A stretch of 64,000 nucleotides of DNA from Campylobacter estrildidarum. GTDB taxonomy: Bacteria > Campylobacterota > Campylobacteria > Campylobacterales > Campylobacteraceae. This document shows, piece by piece, positions 1 through 8,844 of the stretch; position 1 is the first letter of the stretch; each line of letters begins with the position of its first letter. Location of the stretch: positions 186,001 to 250,000 of the forward strand of contig NZ_NXLZ01000001.1 of NCBI RefSeq assembly GCF_005406205.1. Direction: 5' to 3'. The notes beneath the pieces are model-generated. The model was not told the DNA's origin. It did not search any database and saw only the letters and a list, made by a program, of their open reading frames with translations. Position numbers and translations under genes: made by a program.

Positions 1-1008
1 TTTACTATCGCCAACTTTCTCAATATAAGAAACAACTTTAGCTTGAGCAGATTCTGTTAAACCAACTCTTGGCATAGCAGTTCCAGGAAGAAGTTTTTGA
101 GTATCGTTAATAAAATCATGTAAATATTGCTCTCCACGAGATCTAATCATCATTGAAAGATCAGGTGGTATGGAACCTAAATATCCTTTTAAATCATTAT
201 GATTTGAAGCTGTAAAAAATTTATCGTATTTAATATCATGGCAACGACCGCAAGCTTCTATAAAAGTGGCTTTATCTTTAGCAAATGCGATATCTTTTTC
301 AATCAAAGCTGTTTTTTGAGGACTGTTTTCTAATTTTTTATATCTAGCCTCTACTTCTTTTTTGATGATAGCGTCTTCACTAGCCTCAAATTTAGAACTT
401 ACATCTTTAAGATAAGCAATCACATTAGCTATATTTGCATTCATAACCTCTGGAGTATCTATATATGGAGGCATTATAAAAGCATCTCCGAATTTATGAT
501 AAACTTTTAACGCTACTGAAGGATTCATAATTAAAGCTGCCAAAAATTTCTCATCAAAAATAGCTCCAGCTGAACTCAAATCAGGAGGAATAACTCCAAA
601 AGTAGAAGAATCAGTAACCGGTGCTGGTATATTATCTTGTTTAATACCATGACAAGAAACACAATTGGTGTTAAAAAATTCTTTACCTTTAGCTACATCA
701 CCTTTAGTCAAATCTATTTTTGCAACATTATCCCAAAGAGTTGCGACTTGATTTAAATCTTCTTTTGCTTTATCAAGATCTTTTTGAGCACTTTCTATTC
801 TTTTAGCATCATTAGCTTTTTTAGCCTCAGTTAAAGCAAGTTCTTTTTGCTCTACTATGCTTTTAGCATAAGTCGTATCTTCGATAGAAAAATCAAAATT
901 TGCAGGAGCAACATGCGGTTTCATTATAGAATGTGCATAAGGTTCAACTCCCCAATATACAAGGGCAGTAAATACCGCTACAACTAAAAATATTTTTAGC
1001 TCTCTCAT
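1..1008 (-). CDS. petC: Cytochrome c1-like dihaem subunit of the bc1 complex (partial, 3' end outside window)
   Basis: The minus strand is open from an ATG at 1006-1008 to the window edge, so the C-terminus is missing. The protein starts with an N-terminal membrane anchor (MRELKIFLVVAVFTALVYW), then a charged, Lys/Glu-rich segment. It carries two c-type haem motifs, NCVSCHG and ACGRCHD, so this is a dihaem cytochrome c of the epsilonproteobacterial PetC type rather than a classical monohaem cytochrome c1. The start overlaps the petB stop by one base (TAATG), which indicates translational coupling in the petABC operon. By family knowledge it passes electrons from the Rieske protein to periplasmic cytochrome c. 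Identity is clear. Only its length cannot be judged. Confidence 0.93.
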   Translation of the reverse strand, partial: MRELKIFLVVAVFTALVYWGVEPYAHSIMKPHVAPANFDFSIEDTTYAKSIVEQKELALTEAKKANDAKRIESAQKDLDKAKEDLNQVATLWDNVAKIDLTKGDVAKGKEFFNTNCVSCHGIKQDNIPAPVTDSSTFGVIPPDLSSAGAIFDEKFLAALIMNPSVALKVYHKFGDAFIMPPYIDTPEVMNANIANVIAYLKDVSSKFEASEDAIIKKEVEARYKKLENSPQKTALIEKDIAFAKDKATFIEACGRCHDIKYDKFFTASNHNDLKGYLGSIPPDLSMMIRSRGEQYLHDFINDTQKLLPGTAMPRVGLTESAQAKVVSYIEKVGDSK

Positions 1009-2255
1009 TATTTAGCTCCTTTTCTTTCCATAATAGTGATTATAGGTAAAATAACTAGGAGTAGTAGTAAAAATACTATAGAAGCATAAAAACCTACCCA
1101 AGCATTTACACCTGTTGGAGGTAACTTTCCATAAATAGTTAAGACAATCATATCAACGAGTAAAACCCAAAACCAAATAAAAAATAAAGGTCTCTCATGA
1201 GCTGGCTTAACCACATCACTTCTATCAAGCCAAGGCAACAAGAAGAAAATTATTTGAGCAATACCAAAAGCTGCTAAACCTATATTAAATGCTTTAATAC
1301 CTGCAATATCAAAGAAAAATCCTCTTAACACTTCATAACTCCATAAAAAATACCATTCAGGATAAATATGTGCTGGAGTTTTAAGTGCGTTTGCTGGATC
1401 AAAATTAATAGGATCCATTGCAAAATCAAATTTAAAACAAACTAGATAAAAGAAGAAAATCATAAATAAGCAAATATACATAAAATCTTTTGACAAAAAT
1501 CCTGGCCAAAAAGGAATTACTTTTGAATTTTTAGTATCACCTGCCATATATTTTTCTGCTTCTAAATCAAAATCTAATTCTTCTGAAATTTCATTATTTA
1601 CATGTGGAATTCTTAAAGAATAAAAGTGAAATGCAATGATTGAAATAATCACTATAGGAAGCAAACAAACATGAAGCATAAAAAATCTTGTTAAAGTTGG
1701 ATCTGATACGGCATAATCTCCACGAATCCAAATTACAAGTTCAGGACCTATAAAAGGAATTCCTCCAAAAAGATTGGTAATAACCTGAGCAGCCCAATAA
1801 CTCATTTGTCCCCAAGGAAGCATATATCCACTAAAAGCTTCAGCTGAAAATATTACAAAAAGAAGCATACCACTTACCCAAATCATCTCTCTACCATGCT
1901 TATAAGAACCGTAATAAATTCCAGTAAGCATATGAATATAAATGATTAAAAAGATAACAGAAGCCGCTACACCATGCATATGACGCCAAAGCCAACCATA
2001 ATCCACTTCTTGCATAATCGTTTTATTTACACTATCAAAAGCAAGTGCAGTATCTGGTTTGTAATACATTACAAGCAAAAGACCTGTAACAAAAAGCACA
2101 GTAAAAAGAGTCGTTAAAATAACTCCCATAGCCCAAAGAAAATTAATTTGCTTTGGAATCCAATATTTTACCATCAATACATCAAGTAGCTTATGAACCG
2201 CTAATCTTTGATCAAGCCAATCTATAAGCCCATTTGCTTTTCTAATATGTGCCAT
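1008..2255 (-). CDS. petB: Cytochrome b subunit of the ubiquinol/menaquinol-cytochrome c reductase
   Basis: This 415-residue multi-spanning membrane protein is a full-length cytochrome b. Paired haem-ligand histidines lie in the second helix (RHMHG near residue 92, and H108) and again near MLHV and AFHFYSLRIPH. The quinol-site signature PEWYFLW is present in the C-terminal half. It is the haem b core of the bc1 complex, oxidising menaquinol at the cytoplasmic membrane. It sits between petA, two bases upstream, and petC, which overlaps it by one base. All three are transcribed on the minus strand as a single operon. Nothing is truncated, and the assignment is secure. Confidence 0.96.
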   Translation of the reverse strand: MAHIRKANGLIDWLDQRLAVHKLLDVLMVKYWIPKQINFLWAMGVILTTLFTVLFVTGLLLVMYYKPDTALAFDSVNKTIMQEVDYGWLWRHMHGVAASVIFLIIYIHMLTGIYYGSYKHGREMIWVSGMLLFVIFSAEAFSGYMLPWGQMSYWAAQVITNLFGGIPFIGPELVIWIRGDYAVSDPTLTRFFMLHVCLLPIVIISIIAFHFYSLRIPHVNNEISEELDFDLEAEKYMAGDTKNSKVIPFWPGFLSKDFMYICLFMIFFFYLVCFKFDFAMDPINFDPANALKTPAHIYPEWYFLWSYEVLRGFFFDIAGIKAFNIGLAAFGIAQIIFFLLPWLDRSDVVKPAHERPLFFIWFWVLLVDMIVLTIYGKLPPTGVNAWVGFYASIVFLLLLLVILPIITIMERKGAK

Positions 2256-2256
2256 A

Positions 2257-2757
2257 TTAAGCCTCCATCATTTTTTTATATTCTGGTCCCTCTTCGCCTA
2301 AAACAAGTTTTGTTCCTTCTATCTTAAAAGGAGGGATATCAAGAGGTCTTGGAGGAGGTCCAAAAATATTTTTTCCGCTTGTATCAAATTCGCCACCATG
2401 ACAAGCGCATTTAAAAATTTGGTTACTTGGTTGATATGCTGGAATACAGCCTAAATGCGTACAAAGTCCTATAACAACAGTATATGCAACATTATCAACT
2501 ACAACATCACGTTTCGCATCTTTTGCCATATTTGCATCTTTTTTTAAAATAAAAATAGGCTTTTTTCTCCACTCTATTGTTCTAAGCTCACCAGCTTGCA
2601 TTCCTGATAAATCTACTGTAGTAAAACCTGCAGCTTTAACACTTGGAAGCGGATCCCAAGTTTTTTTCATTGCCACAAGTGAAAAAACACCACCCACAGC
2701 AGCTACTGTCCCAAATGCAATACCCATAAAGCTTCGTCTGCTTTCAGATGTAGCCAT
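2257..2757 (-). CDS. petA: Rieske iron-sulfur subunit of the bc1 complex
   Basis: I place the start at the ATG of MATSESRRSFMG, because an AAAGGA ribosome site lies seven bases upstream. A start five codons earlier is possible but has poorer context. The N-terminus has a twin-arginine motif (SRRSFMG) followed by a hydrophobic helix, as expected for Tat-exported Rieske proteins that stay anchored. The 2Fe-2S ligand boxes CTHLGC and CACHGG are intact. The protein is the first electron acceptor from quinol in the bc1 complex and is the first gene of petABC. Only 89 bp separate it from the arsB-like stop upstream, so it may have its own promoter there; I could not choose a convincing -10 box. Confidence 0.95.
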   Translation of the reverse strand: MATSESRRSFMGIAFGTVAAVGGVFSLVAMKKTWDPLPSVKAAGFTTVDLSGMQAGELRTIEWRKKPIFILKKDANMAKDAKRDVVVDNVAYTVVIGLCTHLGCIPAYQPSNQIFKCACHGGEFDTSGKNIFGPPPRPLDIPPFKIEGTKLVLGEEGPEYKKMMEA

Positions 2758-2846
2758 AACTAATCCTTTCATTATTTATTTAAACAAAATATTAGTTTAT
2801 CCAAAATAAAATAAATTTTTTCTTTGCTTATTAATCTTTTATTTGC

Positions 2847-4115
2847 TTAATGAAAGACAATCCCTAAAAAAGAGCATATAAGAACAGGTATTGTTATAAA
2901 AAAACTAAATTTGCAATATTGCCAAAAAGAAATTTGGATTCCTTTCTTTGCCAAAAGTTCCAACCATAATAAAGTAGCCAAAGATCCTATAGGAGTAAGT
3001 TTTGAACCTATATTAACACCTAAAAGATGTGCGTAAATCATATCCATTGGAAAATTTTTTAAAGCCAAATTCCCAATTAAAGTCATAGGTAAATTATTAA
3101 AAATCGAAGATAAAAAAGCCGAAACAAAACCAGTTCCAAAAATAGCGCTTAACCTATTTTGAGATAAAAAATCATACAAAAAATACAATATATTACTTAC
3201 TCCTGACTTATGAAGAGCAAATACTATCATATAAAGTCCAAAACTAAAAACAAAAATACCCCATGGGGCTTTTTTTATTGCATTTAAAGCTTTTCTTTTT
3301 TTAATGAAATAAACAAAAAACCAAAAAATAAGAGCCTCAAATAAGACAAATAAACTAACATTTAAATTAAAAAATTCAGCCACAAAAAAACTTACAATAA
3401 AAAATACTAAATAAAAAATACAAAAAATAAAAAGTTTATTGGAAATAAATTTTTCTTCATAAATATAAATTTCAATTTCTTTAGGCAAAGACTTTAAAAA
3501 AATAAAACAAACTATGAAAAGAGTGGAAAATAAAACGAGCAAGTTCGGTAAAAACATCTTTTTTGCAAATTCTAAAAAATTAAGACTAAAGTAATTAGCT
3601 GTAATAATATTGGTTAAATTAGAAACAATAAACGTATTAGAACTTACATCGCATAAAAAAGAAACACTGAGTAAAAATAAATTTAAAATTGCATTTTTTT
3701 TAATATCTTTAAGAGTAGAAAAAAGGGCAATGATAACTGGAGTAATCACCAAAATAGCACCATCATTTCCTAAAAAAGCAGTGAGTAAAAATACAAAAAC
3801 AAGCAATAAAAACATTAATTTTTTTGTATTAATCTTACAATTATTTTGATTTTTTGAAAAGCGTAAAATTTCCTTAGCAATAAAATTAAAAAAACCTAAA
3901 GTCTCTAAACTAAAAGAAAGTATGATTAATCCAACTAAAGTTAAAGAGCTATCCCAAACAAGTTTTGAAATAAAAAAAATGTCTTCTAAGTTTACAAATT
4001 GGAATACAAAAACAAAAAAAGCGCCAAAAATAGAAATAATCCATAAAGGTAAATTCCAAGGGTGCCAAAAAATAAAGATCAAAGTGATAAAAAAAATTAT
4101 ACTAGTAAAAAACAT
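2847..4115 (-). CDS. arsB: ArsB/NhaD-type ion permease
   Basis: A 422-residue, very hydrophobic protein with about eleven predicted membrane segments. The segment FLGNDGAILVITPVI and the later NLPMTLIGNLAL with HLLGVNIGSKLTPIGSLATLLWLELL match the two pseudo-repeat signatures of the ion-transporter superfamily that contains the arsenite exporter ArsB, NhaD antiporters and citrate/dicarboxylate carriers. The substrate cannot be read from sequence: no arsR or arsC lies nearby, so arsenite export is only a family-based guess. It matches the gene labelled arsB at the same place in C. jejuni. Its ATG follows the mnmG stop directly (TGAATG), implying coupled translation. Confidence 0.75.
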   Translation of the reverse strand: MFFTSIIFFITLIFIFWHPWNLPLWIISIFGAFFVFVFQFVNLEDIFFISKLVWDSSLTLVGLIILSFSLETLGFFNFIAKEILRFSKNQNNCKINTKKLMFLLLVFVFLLTAFLGNDGAILVITPVIIALFSTLKDIKKNAILNLFLLSVSFLCDVSSNTFIVSNLTNIITANYFSLNFLEFAKKMFLPNLLVLFSTLFIVCFIFLKSLPKEIEIYIYEEKFISNKLFIFCIFYLVFFIVSFFVAEFFNLNVSLFVLFEALIFWFFVYFIKKRKALNAIKKAPWGIFVFSFGLYMIVFALHKSGVSNILYFLYDFLSQNRLSAIFGTGFVSAFLSSIFNNLPMTLIGNLALKNFPMDMIYAHLLGVNIGSKLTPIGSLATLLWLELLAKKGIQISFWQYCKFSFFITIPVLICSFLGIVFH

Positions 4116-5975
4116 TCAATTTTTTTTCTTTTGCAACTTTATACAAATCTGTAAAATATCCAAAGCTGCTGGAGTAATTCCACTAATTTGACTTGCAGAA
4201 AAAAGAGTTAAAGGTCTGTGTAATTCAAGTTTTTCTATAACTTCATTGCTTAAACTGCTCACACTTTTAAAATCAAAATCTTCTGGAATTTTCATATCAA
4301 TTAAACTTTTCATTTTTTCAACTTGTGCTTTTTGCATGATGATATAATGATAATATTTAGCTTCATTTAAAATTTCTCTTAAAGAATATTCGTCCAACGT
4401 TTCAAAAATTGCATCTAGTTTTCTTAATTTTTCTATATTAAAACTAGAACGTGCAACTATTTTTTGCAAATTCACTATAGAGGTAATTTTTTCTTCACCC
4501 AAATTAGCCAAAAATTGATTATTTTCATTATTGGGCGTTAGTTCTTTTTCTAAAAGAAAATTTAAACCTTTGTCTAAATTTGCTTTAATATTTTCTATAA
4601 ATTTATAATCTTCATCTTCTAAAAGCCCAAATTGTTTTCCATATTTTCCAAGCCTGATAATTGCATTTTCTTCTCTTAATAATAATCTAAATTCTGCTCT
4701 TGAAGTAAACATTCTATAAGGCTCTTTTGTACCTTTTGTAACTAAATCATCTATTAAAACACCTATATAAGCTTCATCTCTATGCAAAATAAAAGGTTCA
4801 TTACCTTCAAGTGCTAAAACTGCATTTATTCCTGCCATAAACCCTTGTGCCGCAGCCTCTTCATAACCAGTTGTTCCATTAATCTGACCAGCACAATAAA
4901 GATTTTTAATTTTTTTTGTTTCAAGAGTATGGTAAAGCTCAGTTGGATCTATATAATCATACTCAATTGCATATCCAAAACGCGTAATCTTAGCTTTTTC
5001 AAATCCATTTATAGATCTAAGCATTTCTTTTTGTACTTCATAGGGTAAAGAAGTTGAAAAGCCGTTAATGTAATATTCTGTAGCTTCAATAGTTTGAGGT
5101 TCTATAAAAAGATGGTGACTCTCTTTATCTGCAAAACGATTGATTTTATCTTCTATAGAGGGGCAATATCTTGGCCCCACCCCTTCAATTTGTCCTGTAA
5201 AAAGCGGGGCACGGTAAAAATTATTCCTAATGATTTCATGGGTTTTTAAATTGGTTCTTGCTATATAACATGGCAATTGAGTGGGATTAAAATCTCTAGT
5301 TTTAAAACTAAAAGCCTTAGGATTTTCATCTCCGTATTGAATTTCAAGAGCATCAAAATCGATAGTTTTTGCATCTACCCTAGGACAAGTTCCTGTTTTT
5401 AAACGTCCCATTTTTAAATTAGTCTCTAATAAATTTTTACCCAAATCAATAGACGCATATTCCCCAACACGTCCTGCTTCAAGTTTATTTTCTCCTATAT
5501 GAATAAGTCCATTTAAAAAAGTCCCTGTTGTTAAAATAATTTTTTGAGCTTTGTATTCATTATTTAAATTCGTTTTTACTCCAATAACCTTATCTTTTTC
5601 AAATATTAACTCACAAACTTGCTCTTGTGAAATTTCTAAATTTTCAAGCTTTAAAAGTTTATTACGTGCAACAATGCGATATTTATCCATATCAATTTGC
5701 GCCCTACTTCCACGAACTGCTACACCTTTACTTTCATTTAAAATACGAAATTGTATGCCCGTAAGGTCGGTGATTTCTCCCATTAAACCACCCATGGCAT
5801 CTAGTTCTTTAACCAAATGCCCTTTAGCAAGTCCTCCAATAGCAGGATTACAACTTGCTGCACCAATTTGCTCTATAAGTGTAGTTAAAAGTAAGGTTTT
5901 TTTACCCATTTTAGCAGCTACTGCACTTGCTTCAATACCTGCATGCCCACCACCAATGACGATAATATCGAACAT
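4116..5975 (-). CDS. mnmG: tRNA uridine 5-carboxymethylaminomethyl modification enzyme MnmG (GidA)
   Basis: This 619-residue protein begins with a Rossmann FAD-binding motif (GGGHAG, residues 8-13). It contains the family signatures [15 protein letters not shown] and [17 protein letters not shown], and ends in the helical C-terminal domain that binds tRNA and MnmE. With MnmE it installs the cmnm group on the wobble uridine of several tRNAs. Its length equals that of standard MnmG proteins. It is the first gene of a two-gene unit with the permease. A clear -10 box lies 33 bases upstream. The assignment is secure. Confidence 0.97.
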   Translation of the reverse strand: MFDIIVIGGGHAGIEASAVAAKMGKKTLLLTTLIEQIGAASCNPAIGGLAKGHLVKELDAMGGLMGEITDLTGIQFRILNESKGVAVRGSRAQIDMDKYRIVARNKLLKLENLEISQEQVCELIFEKDKVIGVKTNLNNEYKAQKIILTTGTFLNGLIHIGENKLEAGRVGEYASIDLGKNLLETNLKMGRLKTGTCPRVDAKTIDFDALEIQYGDENPKAFSFKTRDFNPTQLPCYIARTNLKTHEIIRNNFYRAPLFTGQIEGVGPRYCPSIEDKINRFADKESHHLFIEPQTIEATEYYINGFSTSLPYEVQKEMLRSINGFEKAKITRFGYAIEYDYIDPTELYHTLETKKIKNLYCAGQINGTTGYEEAAAQGFMAGINAVLALEGNEPFILHRDEAYIGVLIDDLVTKGTKEPYRMFTSRAEFRLLLREENAIIRLGKYGKQFGLLEDEDYKFIENIKANLDKGLNFLLEKELTPNNENNQFLANLGEEKITSIVNLQKIVARSSFNIEKLRKLDAIFETLDEYSLREILNEAKYYHYIIMQKAQVEKMKSLIDMKIPEDFDFKSVSSLSNEVIEKLELHRPLTLFSASQISGITPAALDILQICIKLQKKKN

Positions 5976-6007
5976 ATTTTTTTCCTAAGAAATAATATTA
6001 AAGTGGG

Positions 6008-6013
6008 ATTATA
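6008..6013 (-). promoter_or_regulatory. Putative sigma-70 -10 box for mnmG
   Basis: The minus strand reads TATAAT here, 33 bases before the mnmG ATG. Campylobacter housekeeping promoters rely on the -10 box with a weak, T-rich -35 region, which fits. The surrounding sequence is palindromic (ATTATATAAT), so a plus-strand reading is also possible but has no gene to drive. Confidence 0.5.
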
Positions 6014-6019
6014 TAATAC

Positions 6020-6052
6020 TGAGACTTAAAACAAACTCTGTTTCAAGCCTCA
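6020..6052 (-). terminator. Possible stem-loop terminator of the cet transcript
   Basis: On the minus strand TGAGGCTTGAAAC and GTTTTAAGTCTCA pair over 13 positions, including G-U pairs, around a 7-base loop just past the cetB stop. The 3' side is only moderately U-rich (GTATTATAT), so termination strength is uncertain. Confidence 0.4.
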
Positions 6053-6059
6053 CTAAAGT

Positions 6060-6554
6060 TTATTTAGAATTTTGAAGAGAAAAGATTAATTCATTATAAG
6101 TTTTTCCTGTGCTTTTACAGAAATCCTTTAACGCTTCTACGCCTTTGTTTATTCCTTGCTGTTCAGCTTTTAATAAATCACTATAAAGTTTTTCTATAGT
6201 TTCTATAGCCTTTCTATTTGGCATACGTCTAACAGAATAATAGCCAATAATATTATTATTCGTATCCATTGAAGGTGTTACATTAGCAAAAACCCAATAA
6301 TAATCATTATTTTTAGTTTTATTTTTAACATAAGCAAAAATTTCTTTGCCTTCTTTCATATAATCCCATAAAAATTTAAAAACAGTTTTAGGCATATCTT
6401 GATGTCTTACTATATTATGGGGTTTATGCAACACGTCTTTCATTGAAAAATCCGCATATTTTAAGAAGTCATTATTAGCATAAACTATTAAACCTTTTAA
6501 ATCTGTTTTTGAAGTTATTAAAGTATCTTCTTTTAAAAAAATTTCTTTTGACAT
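6060..6554 (-). CDS. cetB: Energy-taxis PAS-domain redox sensor CetB
   Basis: A 164-residue soluble protein that is essentially a single PAS domain. Aer-type PAS landmarks are visible: ITSKTDLKGLIVYANNDFLKYADFS, HNIVRHQDMP and YYWVFANVTP. These form the FAD-binding PAS core known in Aer and CetB. A short helical C-terminal tail follows. In C. jejuni CetB pairs with the membrane signalling protein CetA to form a bipartite Aer-like receptor for energy taxis, and here it lies 12 bp downstream of cetA in the same direction. It is about 60% similar by eye to the CetC-like paralogue upstream of cetA. Identity is strong because the cluster order is conserved. Confidence 0.9.
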   Translation of the reverse strand: MSKEIFLKEDTLITSKTDLKGLIVYANNDFLKYADFSMKDVLHKPHNIVRHQDMPKTVFKFLWDYMKEGKEIFAYVKNKTKNNDYYWVFANVTPSMDTNNNIIGYYSVRRMPNRKAIETIEKLYSDLLKAEQQGINKGVEALKDFCKSTGKTYNELIFSLQNSK

Positions 6555-6566
6555 TTATAGTTTCCT

Positions 6567-7943
6567 TTAAATTTTTAATTTATCTAAAATTTCACCACTT
6601 GTTTGTTCTAATTTTTCAATATTATTTACAATTAAATTATAAATTTTTTGATCAATATATTCTACTCGAGATTCCTTTATAGCCTTTTGTGCATTCTCTT
6701 TAATTGCTTCTTTAACCGAATCTAATTCTTGTTCTGATACAAATTGATTAATTTGCATTTTAATCTTCTCATCCAAGCAAAGATTAGAAATTGGATCTGC
6801 ACTTGAGAGATCAAATTCTTGAGCACCATTAAGATTTAAATAAATATTAGATTTGTAAAGAATGTGATCAATTTTAATTGCAGATAAAATTAATCTATTA
6901 GCTAACTCAGCAAAATCTTTTCCTAGAATAGAACTGTTTTCTTCTAGTCCTTTAAAGGCTTGAGAAAATTTATGAATTCTTTCCTCAGATTTACTTACTA
7001 TATCAAAAACTTGCTCACTACCATTTTGAATATTAACAAAATCTTGTTGCATAGTTTGAATTGCAATAGAAATTTCACTTGTAGATCTTTGAGTTCTCTC
7101 AGCTAACTTTCTAACTTCATCCGCAACAACAGCAAACCCTCTTCCGTGTTCTCCAGCACGCGCAGCTTCAATAGCAGCATTAAGTGCAAGCAAATTAGTT
7201 TGATCTGCAATATCTCTAATCACCTCAACTACAGAAGTAATATTTTGAGAATTAGCTACAAAGGTTTGAACAGTTTCTTTACTAGAATTAACTACCTCCA
7301 TCAAAGAAGCCATAGAATTTTGCAAAGAATCAACCTCGTTACCATTTTCTGTAGCAGTATGAGTAATAGAATCAACAGCCTCATGGACATTTCTCATAAC
7401 ATTGATATCTTGATTTAGCGAAGTAGAAATTTGGAACATATCTTCATTTTGATTTCCAAGACTTAAATCCATTAAAGTTCTTGATAAAGCATTTTTAAAA
7501 GTAGATTTTGCAGTATTTTCAATATTATTTAAAGCTTTGTTTATGAATTCGATATTATGTGCAAATATACCTCTTAATCCTTCAGGCAAAGCTTTACGAT
7601 AAAATTCACCTTGCTGAGAACAAGCTATAGAAGTATTAATTTCTCTTAAATAAGCTTCAAGATTATCGATGGTATTATTTAAATTATCTGCAATTTCTGC
7701 AAATTTTTTACTTTTTGTTTTAGTATATACGATTCTATTATCAAAATTCCCTTCTTTAAGCTCTTTGCAAAGATCATATAATTTATCTATCATTTCTTGT
7801 TCATCTTTGTGGTAGCTATAAAGATAAGCACATAAAACCATAATTAGTGAAAATATCGCCACTCCAATATAAGTGTGGATAAAAATCGATCCAAAAAACC
7901 CTAAAATACCTAGAAAAATAGTTAAAAACAATCCATTTTTCAT
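6567..7943 (-). CDS. cetA: Energy-taxis methyl-accepting signalling protein CetA
   Basis: This 458-residue protein starts with two close hydrophobic segments (residues 4-47) and has no sizeable periplasmic sensor domain. A HAMP-like region follows, then a receptor signalling tip with the highly conserved [34 protein letters not shown]. Such a receptor cannot sense ligands by itself and takes its input from the PAS proteins CetB and probably CetC, encoded on either side. The signalling output goes to CheA/CheW. A strong AAGGAG ribosome site precedes the ATG. Its leader, about 110 nt long, contains a sequence shared with the candidate RNA at 12749-12862. Confidence 0.94.
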   Translation of the reverse strand: MKNGLFLTIFLGILGFFGSIFIHTYIGVAIFSLIMVLCAYLYSYHKDEQEMIDKLYDLCKELKEGNFDNRIVYTKTKSKKFAEIADNLNNTIDNLEAYLREINTSIACSQQGEFYRKALPEGLRGIFAHNIEFINKALNNIENTAKSTFKNALSRTLMDLSLGNQNEDMFQISTSLNQDINVMRNVHEAVDSITHTATENGNEVDSLQNSMASLMEVVNSSKETVQTFVANSQNITSVVEVIRDIADQTNLLALNAAIEAARAGEHGRGFAVVADEVRKLAERTQRSTSEISIAIQTMQQDFVNIQNGSEQVFDIVSKSEERIHKFSQAFKGLEENSSILGKDFAELANRLILSAIKIDHILYKSNIYLNLNGAQEFDLSSADPISNLCLDEKIKMQINQFVSEQELDSVKEAIKENAQKAIKESRVEYIDQKIYNLIVNNIEKLEQTSGEILDKLKI

Positions 7944-8013
7944 TAGTTAAAACTCCTTTTCAAGCTAAAAAATCTATTTTAATTAGTATTTATGAATTAC
8001 CCTTTTTAATTTT

Positions 8014-8031
8014 GCAGCCTACTGCTGATAC
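8014..8031 (-). other. cetA leader element shared with the candidate RNA near 12.8 kb
   Basis: The cetA messenger (minus strand) reads GTATCAGCAGTAGGCTGC here, about 75 nt before the ribosome site. GCAG and CTGC can pair around a UAGG loop. Reading the plus strand, the same GCCTAC and TGCTGATAC occur in the candidate RNA at 12772-12777 and 12785-12793, separated there by seven bases. The element could be an antisense target or a shared motif. Which one is not decidable from sequence alone. Confidence 0.5.
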
Positions 8032-8062
8032 AAAAAAAATAAATAAAACTTAAAACCGTAGG

Positions 8063-8068
8063 ATTATA
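8063..8068 (-). promoter_or_regulatory. Putative sigma-70 -10 box for cetA
   Basis: The minus strand reads TATAAT inside TTATTATAATCC, 25 bases after the cetC stop and about 120 bases before the cetA ATG. This predicts a cetA leader of about 110 nt. It would allow cetAB to be transcribed apart from cetC. Confidence 0.5.
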
Positions 8069-8092
8069 ATAAAAATAATTTTAATTTTAGCT

Positions 8093-8587
8093 TTAACGAT
8101 TTTTTTGCAAATTAAAAACAAGTTGATTATAAGTCATTTTGTAAGAATTCACGACTTCAGCTAAAGCCTCAAGTCCAACTTTAATCCCACCTTGCTTTTC
8201 CTTGTCTCTTAAAATCTTATAAACTTCTTCTATAATAGGTAAAGCTTTTCGGTTTGGAGCACGACGAACAGAGTAATAATTAACAATATTGCCACTTATA
8301 TCAAAAGATGCTGTTATATTTGCAAAAACCCAATAATATCTTCCATCTTTAGCTTTATTTTTTACAAAAGCAAAAATTTCATCTCCTCTTTGTATATAAT
8401 CCCATAAACATTTAAAAACAGTTCTAGGCATATCTTCGTGTCTTATAATATTATGTGGCTTATGTAATAATTCATCAATCGTATAACCTGCATATTTAGA
8501 AAAATCGTTATTTGCATAAATAATATTTCCCTTAAGATCTGTCTTTGAAGTAATCAAAGCATTATTATCCAATATTATTTCTTCCAT
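8093..8587 (-). CDS. cetC: PAS-domain energy-taxis protein CetC-like
   Basis: A single PAS-domain protein of 164 residues, paralogous to CetB: ITSKTDLKGNIIYANNDFSKYAGYT, HNIIRHEDMPRTVFKCLWDY and YYWVFANI all have counterparts there. I place the start at MEEIILDNN because it aligns with the CetB N-terminus. An upstream in-frame ATG (8611) would add eight residues, and neither start has a strong ribosome site. It probably feeds redox information to CetA like CetB does, but its exact role is inferred from location and similarity. It is the first cet gene and has a TATAAT box upstream. Confidence 0.85.
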   Translation of the reverse strand: MEEIILDNNALITSKTDLKGNIIYANNDFSKYAGYTIDELLHKPHNIIRHEDMPRTVFKCLWDYIQRGDEIFAFVKNKAKDGRYYWVFANITASFDISGNIVNYYSVRRAPNRKALPIIEEVYKILRDKEKQGGIKVGLEALAEVVNSYKMTYNQLVFNLQKNR

Positions 8588-8667
8588 AAATCTATATAAA
8601 AATCCTTTCATAAAAAATTTAAATAATCATAGTAATTCTAAAAATAGAATTTCAATAAGATAATTTT

Positions 8668-8673
8668 ATTATA
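8668..8673 (-). promoter_or_regulatory. Putative sigma-70 -10 box for cetC
   Basis: The minus strand reads TATAAT within AATTTAATATAATAAAA, about 80 bases before the proposed cetC start, in a divergent AT-rich region shared with dctA. A candidate dctA -10 box in the opposite direction (TAATATTGT near 8769) is weaker. Confidence 0.5.
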
Positions 8674-8844
8674 TTAAATTGAGAACTTTTGTAACATTAT
8701 AATTAAAAAATTAATTTTTTGTCAAAATTTAATCTTAATTTTTAGTTTATATTTTATTATTTTTTGCTAATATTGTACTTAAAAACCAATTTAAATTAAA
8801 TTTTAGTTTAGGATATATTTTAAAATATTTATCAAGGAGCTTTT

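Noticed and set aside
5551-5988. 145-residue plus-strand open frame opposite mnmG
   Set aside because: Shadow of mnmG: low-complexity composition, no ribosome site, entirely inside a secure gene. Similar antisense frames elsewhere (for example 19976-20368 and 21617-22060) were dropped for the same reason.
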